Of a stretch of 64,000 nt of DNA, positions 51,923 through 61,620 are shown piece by piece. The notes under the pieces were generated by a model. It was not told the origin of the DNA. It ran no database searches and saw only the letters and a list, made by a program, of their open reading frames with translations. The stretch spans positions 15,546,632 to 15,610,631 of the forward strand of contig OX459109.1 in assembly GCA_949775045.1 (NCBI GenBank), written 5' to 3'. The first letter of the stretch is position 1; every line of letters begins with the position of its first letter. Source of the DNA: Metridium senile. Its lineage: Eukaryota > Cnidaria > Anthozoa > Actiniaria > Metridiidae. Both the position numbers and the translations under genes were made by a program.

Positions 51923-52530
51923 GGAAGATAAAAATGGCGATCGAAATCGTTGATACCTGGCGCGTGTAAGACAAAATCAGATAGCAGGTTGTTCTATGTT
52001 CTAACATTTCTATGTTCACAATCGTAAAACTTCGTAAAACCACAAAAAAAAAGCATAGTGGGTCATTCGGTTTTAAAGGCTATTTATTTCAATAGTGGAA
52101 GGTTATTTCAAGATATTTGCATAAAAACTCAAGATACCGCTGAGCTAGTAATATTTCCCGTTACTGATGCAATGTTGCGTGTCACGCAGCAGGGCATGTT
52201 TCTTTCATTATCATAACATCAAAGTGATGTCACGCAATCTGCTTTCACTCCCAGTTTCTAAATCGGCTTCCTATTTTCAAAAAGACTTTCAAAATTTAAG
52301 CTATATAGAAATCCACAAGAGCTCGTAGCTTTTTATTTGTTTGAATATTTCATTACCTCTAATTCATTGCAGGGAAAACCCTCATTATACGTCTTCGTAA
52401 CGTCATTGACCGGGGTCATTGACCAGGTGATGCAATTTGAATACAACATTCGGCAATATGGCCGCCATATAAAGTAGTCTAGTAAACCCAATGTTTATTC
52501 TTTCAGATCATCCTCTAGAGATCCTTCACT

Positions 52531-55500
52531 ATGGAGTTAATATACGATGGTAAACGGTATAAACCAATTGTAATCTCAGAGGAAAGTCCAGTTGACGATC
52601 TCGGCTGTAATGAGACAAGCTGTATTATCAACTTCAGAGCTGTAAACCCGGACGATGTTATCAACAAATTATCGACATTTTCTCAATTGGTTCAGCTTAT
52701 ACAAAACCCCAAAGTGTCATTCATTTGGGTAAATTGCTGCATATCAAAGTTTTTTGAAATCAAGGAACGACTACGAAAGCGTTTGATGGACACAAATATT
52801 ACCGAGTCGGCTATAAATCGATTAGTCTTCAAACTTACCACTCACAAACCCAACACGGACGACATGGAGGCATTAAAGACTAGTGTCGGAGTACTCAGCT
52901 TTGGTCAAAACATGCTTGACATTGATCGTATAAAAGATGCTCATCCAGGTATTTCACGAAGTGTAAGTCTTCTTACGCATAGGAAAAGAAAAGAGTTCAG
53001 AGATACCGACGTGGTCGCAAGAACTGTAGCATCTCAGTCATACGACGATAAACGACGACCAGGCAATAAAGTGTTTAAAGCATTAAAGCGAATGCAGCCA
53101 AACCAGTCCAAGGAAAAGACCCCAACCAAATACTGCTATATGTGTAATAGTAAAGATGTCTATGACAGTCTATGTAATGGCTGTGTTGTATTAAACGGGA
53201 ATATGAAAATGGCATCGTGTGATCTGAAAGGACGTTATGCCATTATTACGGGGGGTCGTATCAAGATTGGCTTTGAGACTGCTTTACGATTACTAAGAGA
53301 TGGATGTTTTGTGATTGTAACGACACGATTTCCTGTTGATGCTGCAAAAAGGTAAGTTTCTCCATGCTTAGAGGAAGACTGAACACATAAGAAGTCAGAG
53401 CTGTCAGCAGTTCCTATGTACAATGGATAGTAGTTGTAGTCATATACATAAACAGTGTGTATGGTAATTGCAAGCTTTCTTTGTTATAGTTCTATAGTTA
53501 TTGTTGTAGTTGTTTCAGTTCCATTTGTTGTAGCCCGGGCCCCGGGTGTTGTAGTTGCTCTAGGTTGAGTAGCTGAGCACTGTAGTTGTTGTAGCTGCTA
53601 AAGGGCGGATCTAGGTGTGTCCCTTCAGGCACCGGACACCCCCCTAGCACCGCAATTACCCTATTTTATTTAACACATTTAGGGAGCAGACAACCCCTAA
53701 CACCTTAAAGGCCCTTCATTTGCAATTGGGACACCCCTCTGACAAATTTCTGTATCCGCCCCTGCTACTGTAGACCTTGTAGTTACTGCGTTTTTCCTGT
53801 AGTTCTGGTAGTGGCTGTAGCTTGAGTGTCTATTTAGTTGTTGTAGTTCTGCATGGTAGTTAATGGTTGCTGTAGCTGCTTCAATTGTTGTATTTCTACG
53901 TAGGTGCTGTTTGGTTTGATCGTTTGTTTGTAATGAAAGAAATCTATTTTTATATTTTATTTCATTCATTTCATGTAGGTTTAGTGGCATGACAGATTTC
54001 GATGTGTGGAAACAAAGACTTAAAATCTGTCGACTGGATTTACAGGATATGAAAACCATTGACGAGTTTTTAACCTATGTTAAAAGCACCATACCTCATC
54101 TGGATATCTTAATAAACAACGCTGCACAAACCATCTATAGACCGCCACAATACTATCAAACATTGAACTCTAATGAAATGAAGGATGTGCTAAGTTTACC
54201 AAACGACGCCAGCAATCTTGTTGTTAATAAAACCCAGCCACATTCAGACCAGCGACTTCAAGGTTCCAACGCACCTGCTCTCTCCATTCTCCCGTTTCCT
54301 GCGTCCACTCTACCATCGACTTCCAGTGAATTCCCACAGGATCAAAAGGACGAACATGGCGAACAAGTAGATCTGCGCCTGCGTAACAGCTGGACCTACA
54401 ATCTGGATGAGGTTCCTCTGCGGGAACTACTTCAGGTATAAATTAATACTTTCATTTATTTATTTATTTTTTCTTGGTGAAACTCACTCACACAGCAATG
54501 TCTATAGCCTGCGTTAGATAGGGAATCTTTCAGATGTAACGCAGGCTACAATGTCTATAGTAAAAAACGCGCACTAATTTGCTGTCAAATAAAATTGTTT
54601 TTGCTAATTTTGACATAAGAAAGTTATATACAAACGTACAATACTTGTTCTTACAGTGCGTAGACTTAGTAAGAAGAAACCAACCTTGATATTTTTTTTC
54701 AGGTTTTGACAGTCAATGCAGTAGGTCCATTCATATTAACTGCCAAACTCAAACCTCTCTTAAAAGAAAGTCCATTCCAGCGTAAGTTTGTAGTGAATGT
54801 GTCAGCCATGGAAGGCCAGTTTTCACGAACAAACAAAGGACATCGCCATCCTCACACCAACATGGCAAAGGCTGCCATGAATATGATGACACGTACTAGT
54901 GGACTGGAGTATCAGATGGATCAGATATACATGACGGCTGTTGATACTGGATGGGTAACTGATGAACGACCTTTTCAGCAAGCCAAGTAAGTAAACCTGT
55001 TTAGTTTTTTTAAAACAAATGTCTGCATTTGTATGCTAGGTCAGTCTGGATATATATTAACTCTCGTAGTTTATCATATACACATTCTCTGGCAAAATAC
55101 TATAAAATTTACCACTCAACTCTTGGGAGGTCTTTGGACGAACTAGGGATGGGATGGGGTGGGATGGGAGGGGAAGGGAGGAGAGGGGAGGGGAGGGGAG
55201 GGGAGTAGGGGGAAATGGATCCTGTGTTTCAGCCAGAAATCCCTCATGAGAATGTAAATATAGAATAGCGTGCTGGAAAAAAAGCTATGTTAGGTTAAAT
55301 AGTTCCACAAAAACGTCCTCACTTAGATTAGACAGCAGAATGACATACGGACAAATTATTTATTATTCAATCGTTGAACATTCACGTAAAAGTAGGGCCC
55401 GTTGTTCAGTTAAGTTTAAACTAAATCGATCTTTTTTATCTTTACTGCTAGGTATGAAACAAATGTGAAAGGGTTTGTTCCTCCTCTGGACTGTCAAGAT

Positions 55501-55602
55501 GGTGCGGCCAGAGTTTATCACCCGATCTTCCATGGATTAAATCACAACAATTCTCCATACTTTTCTGTGTTTTTAAAAGATTTTAAACCTTTTAACTGGT
55601 AA
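52531..55602 (+). CDS. Atypical SDR oxidoreductase with N-terminal extension and C4 motif, 4 exons, 570 aa
   Basis: Exons 52531-53351, 53979-54435, 54703-54986 and 55452-55602 join in phase to 570 codons. Residues 1-200 match no domain I know. A C4 knuckle CYMC…CNGC (C202, C205, C215, C218) follows, then an SDR fold: glycine motif TGGRIKIG (240-247) in place of TGxxxGIG, VTTRFP after strand 2, LDL near 294, NNAAQ (320-324), NVSAMEG with S460, and DTGWVTDE (507-514). Where classical SDRs have YxxxK there is HTNMAK (477-482): the lysine remains, the tyrosine does not. The C-terminus has IFHGLN and FLKDFKPFNW. I recognise this set (HTNMAK, DTGWVTDE, FLKD) from an uncharacterised SDR group in bacteria and eukaryotes. 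A hydrophilic 60-residue insert (about 345-405) follows NNAAQ. Cofactor binding is plausible; the substrate is unknown. Confidence 0.88.
53601..53764. mobile_element. Short TIR repeat in SDR intron 1
   Basis: Reverse-oriented copy of the repeat at 38950-39133: it contains CCGGACACCCCCCTAGCACC, AATTACCCTATTTTATTTAA, TTAAAGGCCCTTCATTTGCA and ends CAAATTTCTGTATCCGCCCC T. Both copies lie in introns. Confidence 0.8.
54499..54560. repeat. Hairpin with TAGCCTGCGTTA arms in SDR intron 2
   Basis: TAGCCTGCGTTA (54504) and TAACGCAGGCTA (to 54549) are exact inverted arms around a ~22-bp loop, and ATGTCTATAG occurs on both sides in direct orientation, which looks like a target-site duplication. It is a minimal MITE. 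Confidence 0.75.
55143..55215. repeat. (GGGGA)n/(GGGAT)n purine tract in SDR intron 3
   Basis: About 70 bp of GGGATGGGG and GGGGA units on one strand. Such G-rich tracts can form quadruplex or triplex structures. Confidence 0.9.
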
Positions 55603-55720
55603 AAGAAACACCATATAGGTTTCACAAAGATTGACAGACATTTTAGTATCATTCATTCATTATAGATGAAGCACAACTGACGGTTAGTGTATCGCCGGCA
55701 TGAGGGGAAATACCATAGTG

Positions 55721-55991
55721 GGGGTACTCCCTTTGTCCAAGTGGTAGGGGTGTACGGTGCTCCTTTTGGGGTTGAAAATATTTCCTGTGCATACCTTTTA
55801 GGGTCCGTTTAGGGTTTTGTCTCAAAAGTTGATTACGTAATATGCATGACTCTGTACCTGTAAGGGTCATTTTTACTCAGCTTTTTTACTAAGCTTTTAG
55901 GGGTTGAACGTCTAATTTATGCGTACCTTTTAGGAGTCGTTTTCAAAACCGACCGCAGATCACCCCGACCACTTGGACAAAGGAAGTCATC
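55721..55991. mobile_element. TIR element just 3' of the SDR gene
   Basis: The ends GTACTCCCTTTGTCCAAGTG GTAGGGGTG and GACCACTTGGACAAAGGAAG are inverted repeats. The interior has repeated phrases CCTTTTAGGGTCCGTTT / CCTTTTAGGAGTCGTTTTC. It begins 119 bp after the SDR stop codon. Confidence 0.75.
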
Positions 55992-56194
55992 CTCTCCCAG
56001 GGCCATGATATACTATGGATAGCAATGTACGATATAATGCGATATATCATAAAATATCCATGAATTTATAAAACCGAACACGTATTTTATTAAGTCATAG
56101 AATAATTAAAATCATAAATTACCTTACACTGTATATGAATTAGAATTCTAGAATAACATTTTCAATATCTTGTAACTAGTTCACAATTTATTCA

Positions 56195-56285
56195 TTCTAA
56201 AGCGCTACTGAGCAATTAAATTGTATTGGAAAAAGCGCTATAAAAATAAATAGAATTATTATATTATTATTATTATATATTACCA
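56195..56285 (+). repeat. Retroposon-like 3' tail
   Basis: AAAGCGCTACTGAGCAATTA … AAAAAGCGCTATAAAAATAA followed by (ATT)n resembles the tail at 8490-8575. No LINE coding remains nearby. Confidence 0.45.
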
Positions 56286-56689
56286 TAGGATACCCCAAAT
56301 AATACACCTAGTATACGTGTTTATTTAGAACCAATCAATGACTGTTTACAAACATTAGATGTACTTTACAGGAGTTAAGGACTATTTACATGAATATATG
56401 TTCCTACTATGTAACTATTGCTATTAGACTACATGGTAATAATCAAGACAATGTAATATGTATATATATCAAATTTAGTGTAAACATCTGAGATAACTAT
56501 AGAAAATAATAAAAAATAATAATAAAAAAATATCGCACTAGTGACAGAAAAACTATTGATGGCTGAAATCACACAGAACCTGTTCACTGTGTAATTATTC
56601 AGTAATGGCTGAGACAAGTTGCTGAGAAAGTGGCACTGCAGTGTAACAGCGCCTTTACTCTTTTGGGCTTGCTGTGGTGTTGATAGAAC

Positions 56690-57035
56690 AACACTTATTG
56701 TTAAGTGTAATACCACCCCGTCTAGCTACATTGTTAAGTGTAATACCACCCCGTCTAGCTATACATTGTTAATTGCAATACCACCCCGTCTAGCTACATT
56801 GTTAAGTGTAATACCACCCCGTCTAGCTATACATTGTTAAGTGCAATACCACCCCGTCTAGCTACATTGTTAAGTGTAATACCACCCCGTCTAGCTATAC
56901 ATTGTTAATTGCAATATACCACCTAATCACTAGTACTGACTACTATTACTGCTGTAGCTCTTGGCACGTCCCGTCTAGCTACATTGTTATAATTAAGTGC
57001 AATACCACCCCGTCTAGCTACATTGTTAAGTGCAA
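56690..57035. repeat. CCACCCCGTCTAGCTACATT minisatellite overlapping a GPCR C-terminus
   Basis: About eight units of roughly 30 bp (TACCACCCCGTCTAGCTACA plus TTGTTAAGTGTAA), alternating with a variant containing GCTATACATTGTTAATTGCA. The last two units, beyond a 60-bp interruption, lie inside the open frame of the GPCR gene on the minus strand. Confidence 0.93.
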
Positions 57036-58053
57036 TGCTAACGGCTGGGGAAGAGTCGTTTTGGCAGAAAACTTGACGAAAAAGAGAAATCAAATTTCTT
57101 CTTAAGTAGGCTGAATTGTATAAGAGAATAGACGAGCCGATGGCTCCATTTGCGTACACAAACGATCCGCCTATCATACGGGTGATATAATCTACTGTAA
57201 ACGTGACCTTCAGTTTCAGAATCATCACTGCTCCACCGTAGGCTACAAATAACATATACGGGATGATAAATGCAAATATAAGAGACACGAACATGTTTGT
57301 TAGTTTGTACCGTGATAACTGACATGTGGAACGAGAATCAGCAGCGGCTCCCGCTAAAATACGGCTGCGCTGACCACGCAAATACAGCAAAACTTTAACA
57401 CTTGTTGTGGTCAGGATAGTACTTGGGATAATATATCCAACCAGAGTAAAAGTCAAGAAAAATGTACGGTACATTTTGACAGAGTTGTCGTACTTACAAA
57501 CCATCGTATACATGTTGTTATCCAGATCGTAACGAACAAAATAGTATGACGGCAAGGCTATGAGAACAACGGTTGCACCCAAGAACCATGCTACAACCAC
57601 AAACCTCTTACCGACTCTTTCACTAGGAATTCTTAGTGGGTGATACACTCCTAGATATCGCTCTACGCCTATGAACAGGTAATTCATGATTGTTACTAAA
57701 GGAAAAAAGAAGGCTATGTATCTAGAAATCTTACAGTGCAGATCGGTCTTGATGAAGTCAAAGAAAAACTCACTCGCGTAAACTGGAAGACTGATCACTG
57801 TACATAACACATCTGATAAGGCAAGACTCTGTATGAAGCGGTCGGTCAAAACTCGTCTATATGAACCATTTTGAGGAATTGCCAATTTTTTCTGCATGAA
57901 ATACAAGATAAGGGAATTTGCTAGAAATGCATACACACCAGCAATGACTGTTGGACAGGCGATTGATAGTTTAATGCTGTTATGTACAGGGTTGAAGACG
58001 TACGTTGCTAACGACCTGTTAATGTTGAAGATGGTCATATTGGTGCTGTTCAT
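56923..58053 (-). CDS. Divergent class A GPCR (paralogue B), single exon, 376 aa
   Basis: Paralogue of the gene at 46757-47809: same MNSTNMT start, same ERYLGVYHPLRIPSERV (ERY at 131-133), same VRYDLDNNMYTMVCKYDNSV in loop 2, same RYKLTNMFVSLIFAFIIPYM in helix 6. C107 and the loop 2 cysteine are kept, and helix 7 again reads NGAIGSSILLYN without NPxxY. The two are more alike than either is to GPCR 1, so they arose by local duplication around the SDR gene. The C-tail is odd: after the helix 8 region (LISLFRQVFCQND) the frame enters a minisatellite, giving the repeated phrase IALN-NNVARR, then a short unrelated end. The ancestral stop has presumably been lost. Ligand unknown. Confidence 0.88.
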   Translation of the reverse strand: MNSTNMTIFNINRSLATYVFNPVHNSIKLSIACPTVIAGVYAFLANSLILYFMQKKLAIPQNGSYRRVLTDRFIQSLALSDVLCTVISLPVYASEFFFDFIKTDLHCKISRYIAFFFPLVTIMNYLFIGVERYLGVYHPLRIPSERVGKRFVVVAWFLGATVVLIALPSYYFVRYDLDNNMYTMVCKYDNSVKMYRTFFLTFTLVGYIIPSTILTTTSVKVLLYLRGQRSRILAGAAADSRSTCQLSRYKLTNMFVSLIFAFIIPYMLFVAYGGAVMILKLKVTFTVDYITRMIGGSFVYANGAIGSSILLYNSAYLRRNLISLFRQVFCQNDSSPAVSIALNNVARRGGIALNYNNVARRDVPRATAVIVVSTSD

Positions 58054-58107
58054 GTTTTGGCAGGAAGGAAGACAAATAAACTGTGAAAAAAGAAGTCAAA
58101 CTTAGAT

Positions 58108-58250
58108 ATAAACGATAGGAAATTTGGATAATGAAATTTATAACACCGTAAAAAATGTTGACCTAACTTTACTGACGTTTCGAGCTTTAACCCCTCGTCG
58201 GAGTAAAAAAAAGCTAAAGCTCGAAACGTCAGTAAAGTTAAGGTGTTTCC
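58108..58250. repeat. Hairpin-core element, copy 6 (two cores back to back)
   Basis: AACACCGTAAAAAATGTTGA, a core (GACGTTTCGAGCTTTAACCC) and, after a short A-rich spacer, the inverted core (GCTCGAAACGTCAGTAAAGT). Its left part starts 55 bp upstream of the GPCR B start codon, so it is in that gene's promoter or 5' UTR. Confidence 0.88.
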
Positions 58251-58369
58251 CAGTAGTTTTTTTATTGACCACACTTCCCATTCTTCATTTGTCCCTAGCT
58301 GATCTGATCAAGATGTATTTTGCACCAGATACAAAGCAAAGATGGAAGTTTTGATTGATGTAAAAAAAA

Positions 58370-58477
58370 AACGTGCCAGGCTTTATCGATCATGTCACTT
58401 GAGTTTTTTTCAATGGATAAAATTGAAATTAATATAACTTTCGAATGAAAACAAAAATCAATAAAGCCTGGCACGGT
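58370..58477. mobile_element. MITE-like inverted repeat
   Basis: Arms CGTGCCAGGCTTTATCGATC and AATAAAGCCTGGCACG bracket a ~70-bp AT-rich centre. It is preceded by an A-run and followed by a T-run, as expected of imprecise ends. Confidence 0.75.
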
Positions 58478-58747
58478 TTTGGAATTTGATATGTGAAAAC
58501 ATTTTTGACTTAAAAATATTATCAATAACTTCAAAGTTTTGACTTCTATTCGCGCAAACAAAAAGGTCGTTTTCGGGTGAAATCCTTTGTACTTGTCAAA
58601 AGTATATTACTCCCAAAAAATGTATATAGCACCATGATCTTTGTTCTATAAGCTTTAAAATGATGTATAGTTTATTAGCCTTTACTTTAATGTGACGCGA
58701 AAAACAATTTTCAAACGAGGGATGTCGCGAAGGTTGACAGTAACCTT

Positions 58748-58852
58748 AAGTCAACATTGTTTACGGTGTTACAAATTTCATTCTATTCACCTATCATTTA
58801 TATAAAACACCGACGCAGCATATACTAGTTTACTCGCTAGTTTCCATTTAAA
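58748..58852. repeat. Hairpin-core family, one isolated unit
   Basis: GTCAACATTGTTTACGGTGT, TACAAATTTCATTCTATTCA, AACACCGACGCAGC and CTAGTTTACTCGCTAGTTTC form one inverted unit of the family without an adjacent core. It lies 500 bp from copy 6 and may be its displaced end. Confidence 0.85.
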
Positions 58853-59704
58853 CTTAGATATATGTAACCTCTGTGATCTCAAGGACGCTTGATGCAATGA
58901 AGTTTACAAGGTGTTCACACACAAAAACCCAAAGTATTTGTACTGGGATAGCATCATTACCTGGTAATTGAAATGATCTGATATCTTTGATATTTCATCG
59001 ACCACCTTAGTTGTCTCAGTGTTTTTCCTGGTAAAACTGAAGTCGGCAGTAGAACGGCCAAAGCAATACTGACTTAATACAAAAGACGCATTTATTAAGT
59101 ATACGTTTAAACTGCGTAAATTATAACAAAAATTGAACATAGTGATTGTCTCCACAACAAGCAAGTAATCAAGTAATCAGAAGTGAGCGGAAAACCTCCG
59201 CTTAAACGGATATCATTAATACCATGAACTGACCTAATAAAGAAAAGAAACCGTGCGCAGTCTCAGTTAACTTATTGCAGATAATAGACCTGAATGATAA
59301 AAACAGACACTTGCAGTACATTAATCCTGAGGAAGTCGGACAGATGGTGTGATGTCCAAAAATAACTCGGTTATTGGACTCATTTATAATGAGACCGGCG
59401 CAAAGGCTATTTGTCTGATCGGAATGAGAGCACAGAGAAAAAAACAAAAGTATTTCATGATTGGTGCTACCACAGGTAGCCCAGTAAATTGTAATTCGCA
59501 GTGGGGCCAACACACATACAAGACTGAGGCTAAGTCGATATTACGAAAACGCACGATACAGGATATCAGAACTTGGAAGTCAACTTCGTTCCCAGGCTCT
59601 CCCTTTTCATTTTCAAAATGGGTACTATTTTTTCTATTCCGGTTTTTTCATTTTAACTTTAGACTTTAGACATTTTTTAAAACTTTTTTAATATTTATAT
59701 ATTA

Positions 59705-60805
59705 TAGAGTGCAAACAATATAACCGTGAAACACAAAAACTAATTAGTAGAAATTTAGTAGAAATTAGTGAAAAATAGTCGAAGCGTGAATAGACTAAAT
59801 TTAGTGTGCACGTGCAATCAGCCAAGTGTCCTAGCGCACAATATGCAAAAAAAATTGTTTTTAAGTCTATTCCATTGCGCTGCAGCAAAATCAAGACACA
59901 ACTAAAGCTAAAATAATCATAATACGCAAGTAAAATCACTTTTTATTCGGTTGCGCTTCCGCAAAATCAAGACACAACTAAAGCTAAAATAACTACAATG
60001 TGCAAGTAAAATCGTTTTTGAGTCTTTATTGGTTTGCGCTGCGGCAAAATCAAGACACATGACACATCTAGAGCAAAAATAACCACAATACACAAGTGAA
60101 ATTGTTTTCGAGTCTCTATTCCTTCGCGCTGCTGCAAAATCAAGACACATGACACATCTAGAGCTAAAATAACCACAATACACAAGTGAAATTGTTTACG
60201 AGTCCATTTTCCTTCGCTGGCGCTGCTGCAAAATCAAGACACATGACACATCTAGAGCTAAAATAACCACAATACACAAGTGAAATTGTTTTCGAGTCTC
60301 TATTCCTTCGCGCTGCTGCAAAATCAAAACACAAGACACATCTAAAGCTAAACTAATCACAATACACAAAGTAAAATCGTTTTCGAGTCTTCATTCCTTT
60401 GCGCTATACACTAAAGAATAAGTGTTACTCACTCTATTGCATGTAGTTTACATTGTAAATACGTACTCTGGCTGGCTTTAAACGTCAATAAACGTAACAG
60501 TGACCTCCATTCGCTTCTGTAATGGATCTTGAAACTATTTCCACGATATTTAGGTCAAACTGCTGCATTCTAGATATTCATGCTTTAATATGCTCCAAAC
60601 AAAATCCCATGCTCGCGTGCTCGCGTTATGGACGTGCGAAATTTGGCGCTAACTTTAATCGCGGTTCAGTGATTGCACGTGCACACTAAATTTACTAATT
60701 ACTAATTTGTACAAAATAGTACAATAGACTAATTTAGTGAAATTTAGCAAAATTTAGCAAAATTAGTTTTTGTTAATGTTTCACGGTTATATTGTTTGCA
60801 CTCTA
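59705..60805. mobile_element. 1.1-kb nonautonomous DNA transposon with internal minisatellite
   Basis: Termini TAGAGTGCAAACAATATAAC CGTGAAAC and GTTTCACGGTTATATTGTTT GCACTCTA are exact inverted repeats of 28 bp. Subterminal regions are rich in AAATTTAGT and AATTAGT motifs on both sides, and GTGCACGTGCAATCA is mirrored as TGATTGCACGTGCAC. The centre holds a tandem array (59880-60390). No transposase is encoded. Confidence 0.88.
59880..60395. repeat. ~80-95 bp tandem repeat, six copies, inside the TIR element
   Basis: Units share GCTGCTGCAAAATCAAGACA, CATCTAGAGCTAAAATAACC, ACAATACACAAGTGAAATTG and TTTTCGAGTCTCTATTCCTT. Starts fall near 59886, 59961, 60044, 60134, 60228 and 60318. Spacing grows from 75 to 94 bp as later units gain ACACATG and other insertions. 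Minus-strand frames through it are artefacts. Confidence 0.92.
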
Positions 60806-60934
60806 TTATTTTTTGTAAATTGATATTTTAATGTAATTTCCAGTATAATTTTCCTAGTTTTATATATTTTTTGTAAAACGCATTGAGACTTTGTATAATG
60901 CGTTCCATAAAGAAATAAAAAAAAAATAAAAAAA

Positions 60935-60996
60935 ATGGTGGCACTAGTCTACACGACAGTCTACACTTGAACCTGCCAAGTGCCACCATTTTTTTT
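60935..60996. repeat. Inverted repeat AAATGGTGGCACT
   Basis: AAAAAAATGGTGGCACT and AGTGCCACCATTTTTTT are exact inverted arms around a 30-bp centre containing a direct repeat of AGTCTACAC. Confidence 0.85.
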
Positions 60997-61620
60997 AAAA
61001 AAAAACAAGAAGGGAGAGCCTGGGGACGTGGTTGCTTGAAAGTCCAGTTAAAAATAAATTATTATGTATATATATATATATATATATTAGTAAATATCTC
61101 AAAGATATAACGTATAAAATATAAATAATTGCTAAAAGGATGTAAAAATATAAATAATCTATTTAATGTATTTCTTTATTTATCTCTATTCTTTTTATCT
61201 TTTTTTGTTTTCTTATTCTTGTATGTTCCTCCTTTTTTTTATTTGATGGCCCAATGTAGGATTAGCATTTGCTAAATTGGTCTTCCATAAATAAAGTTTA
61301 TTATCATTATTACAATTATTATTATTATTACAACTAAAAAGAAAAATATATCATGTTAACCAACCAGCTTTTTATTTGATATTGGTTTAAAGTCCATGTA
61401 ACTCTTTTTTCTACATTTTCATTTGTACTATATTTGAACTAATTACAAATACATAACTTTCTCAAACAATCAAATATTTTCCAAATCAATAATAAACAGT
61501 AACATCTTGGTAAATCATAATGATTGCAAATTGTAATTCTAATGCTTGATACATTTGACTTGAGCAATCAAGGGCAAAGTGTAGCTTCTTTACTTTCTCT
61601 TCTTCAAATCGTCATTGTTA

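Larger units (their letters stand above)
59584..61031. mobile_element. Outer TIR element enclosing other elements
   Basis: ACTTCGTTCCCAGGCTCTCC CTTTT at 59584 is mirrored by AAGAAGGGAGAGCCTGGGGA CGT ending at 61028. Between them lie the 1.1-kb TIR element (59705-60805), a LINE-like tail (60868-60930) and a 58-bp hairpin (60935-60993). The simplest reading is a MITE that received later insertions. Confidence 0.7.

Noticed and set aside
54703..54990. SDR exons read as a broken pseudogene because each frame is short
   Set aside because: All four exons join in phase with GT-AG borders and contain no internal stop, so the gene is intact.
59688..60185. Minus-strand frames of 72-88 codons with repeated phrases
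   Set aside because: Translations of the tandem array inside the 1.1-kb TIR element.
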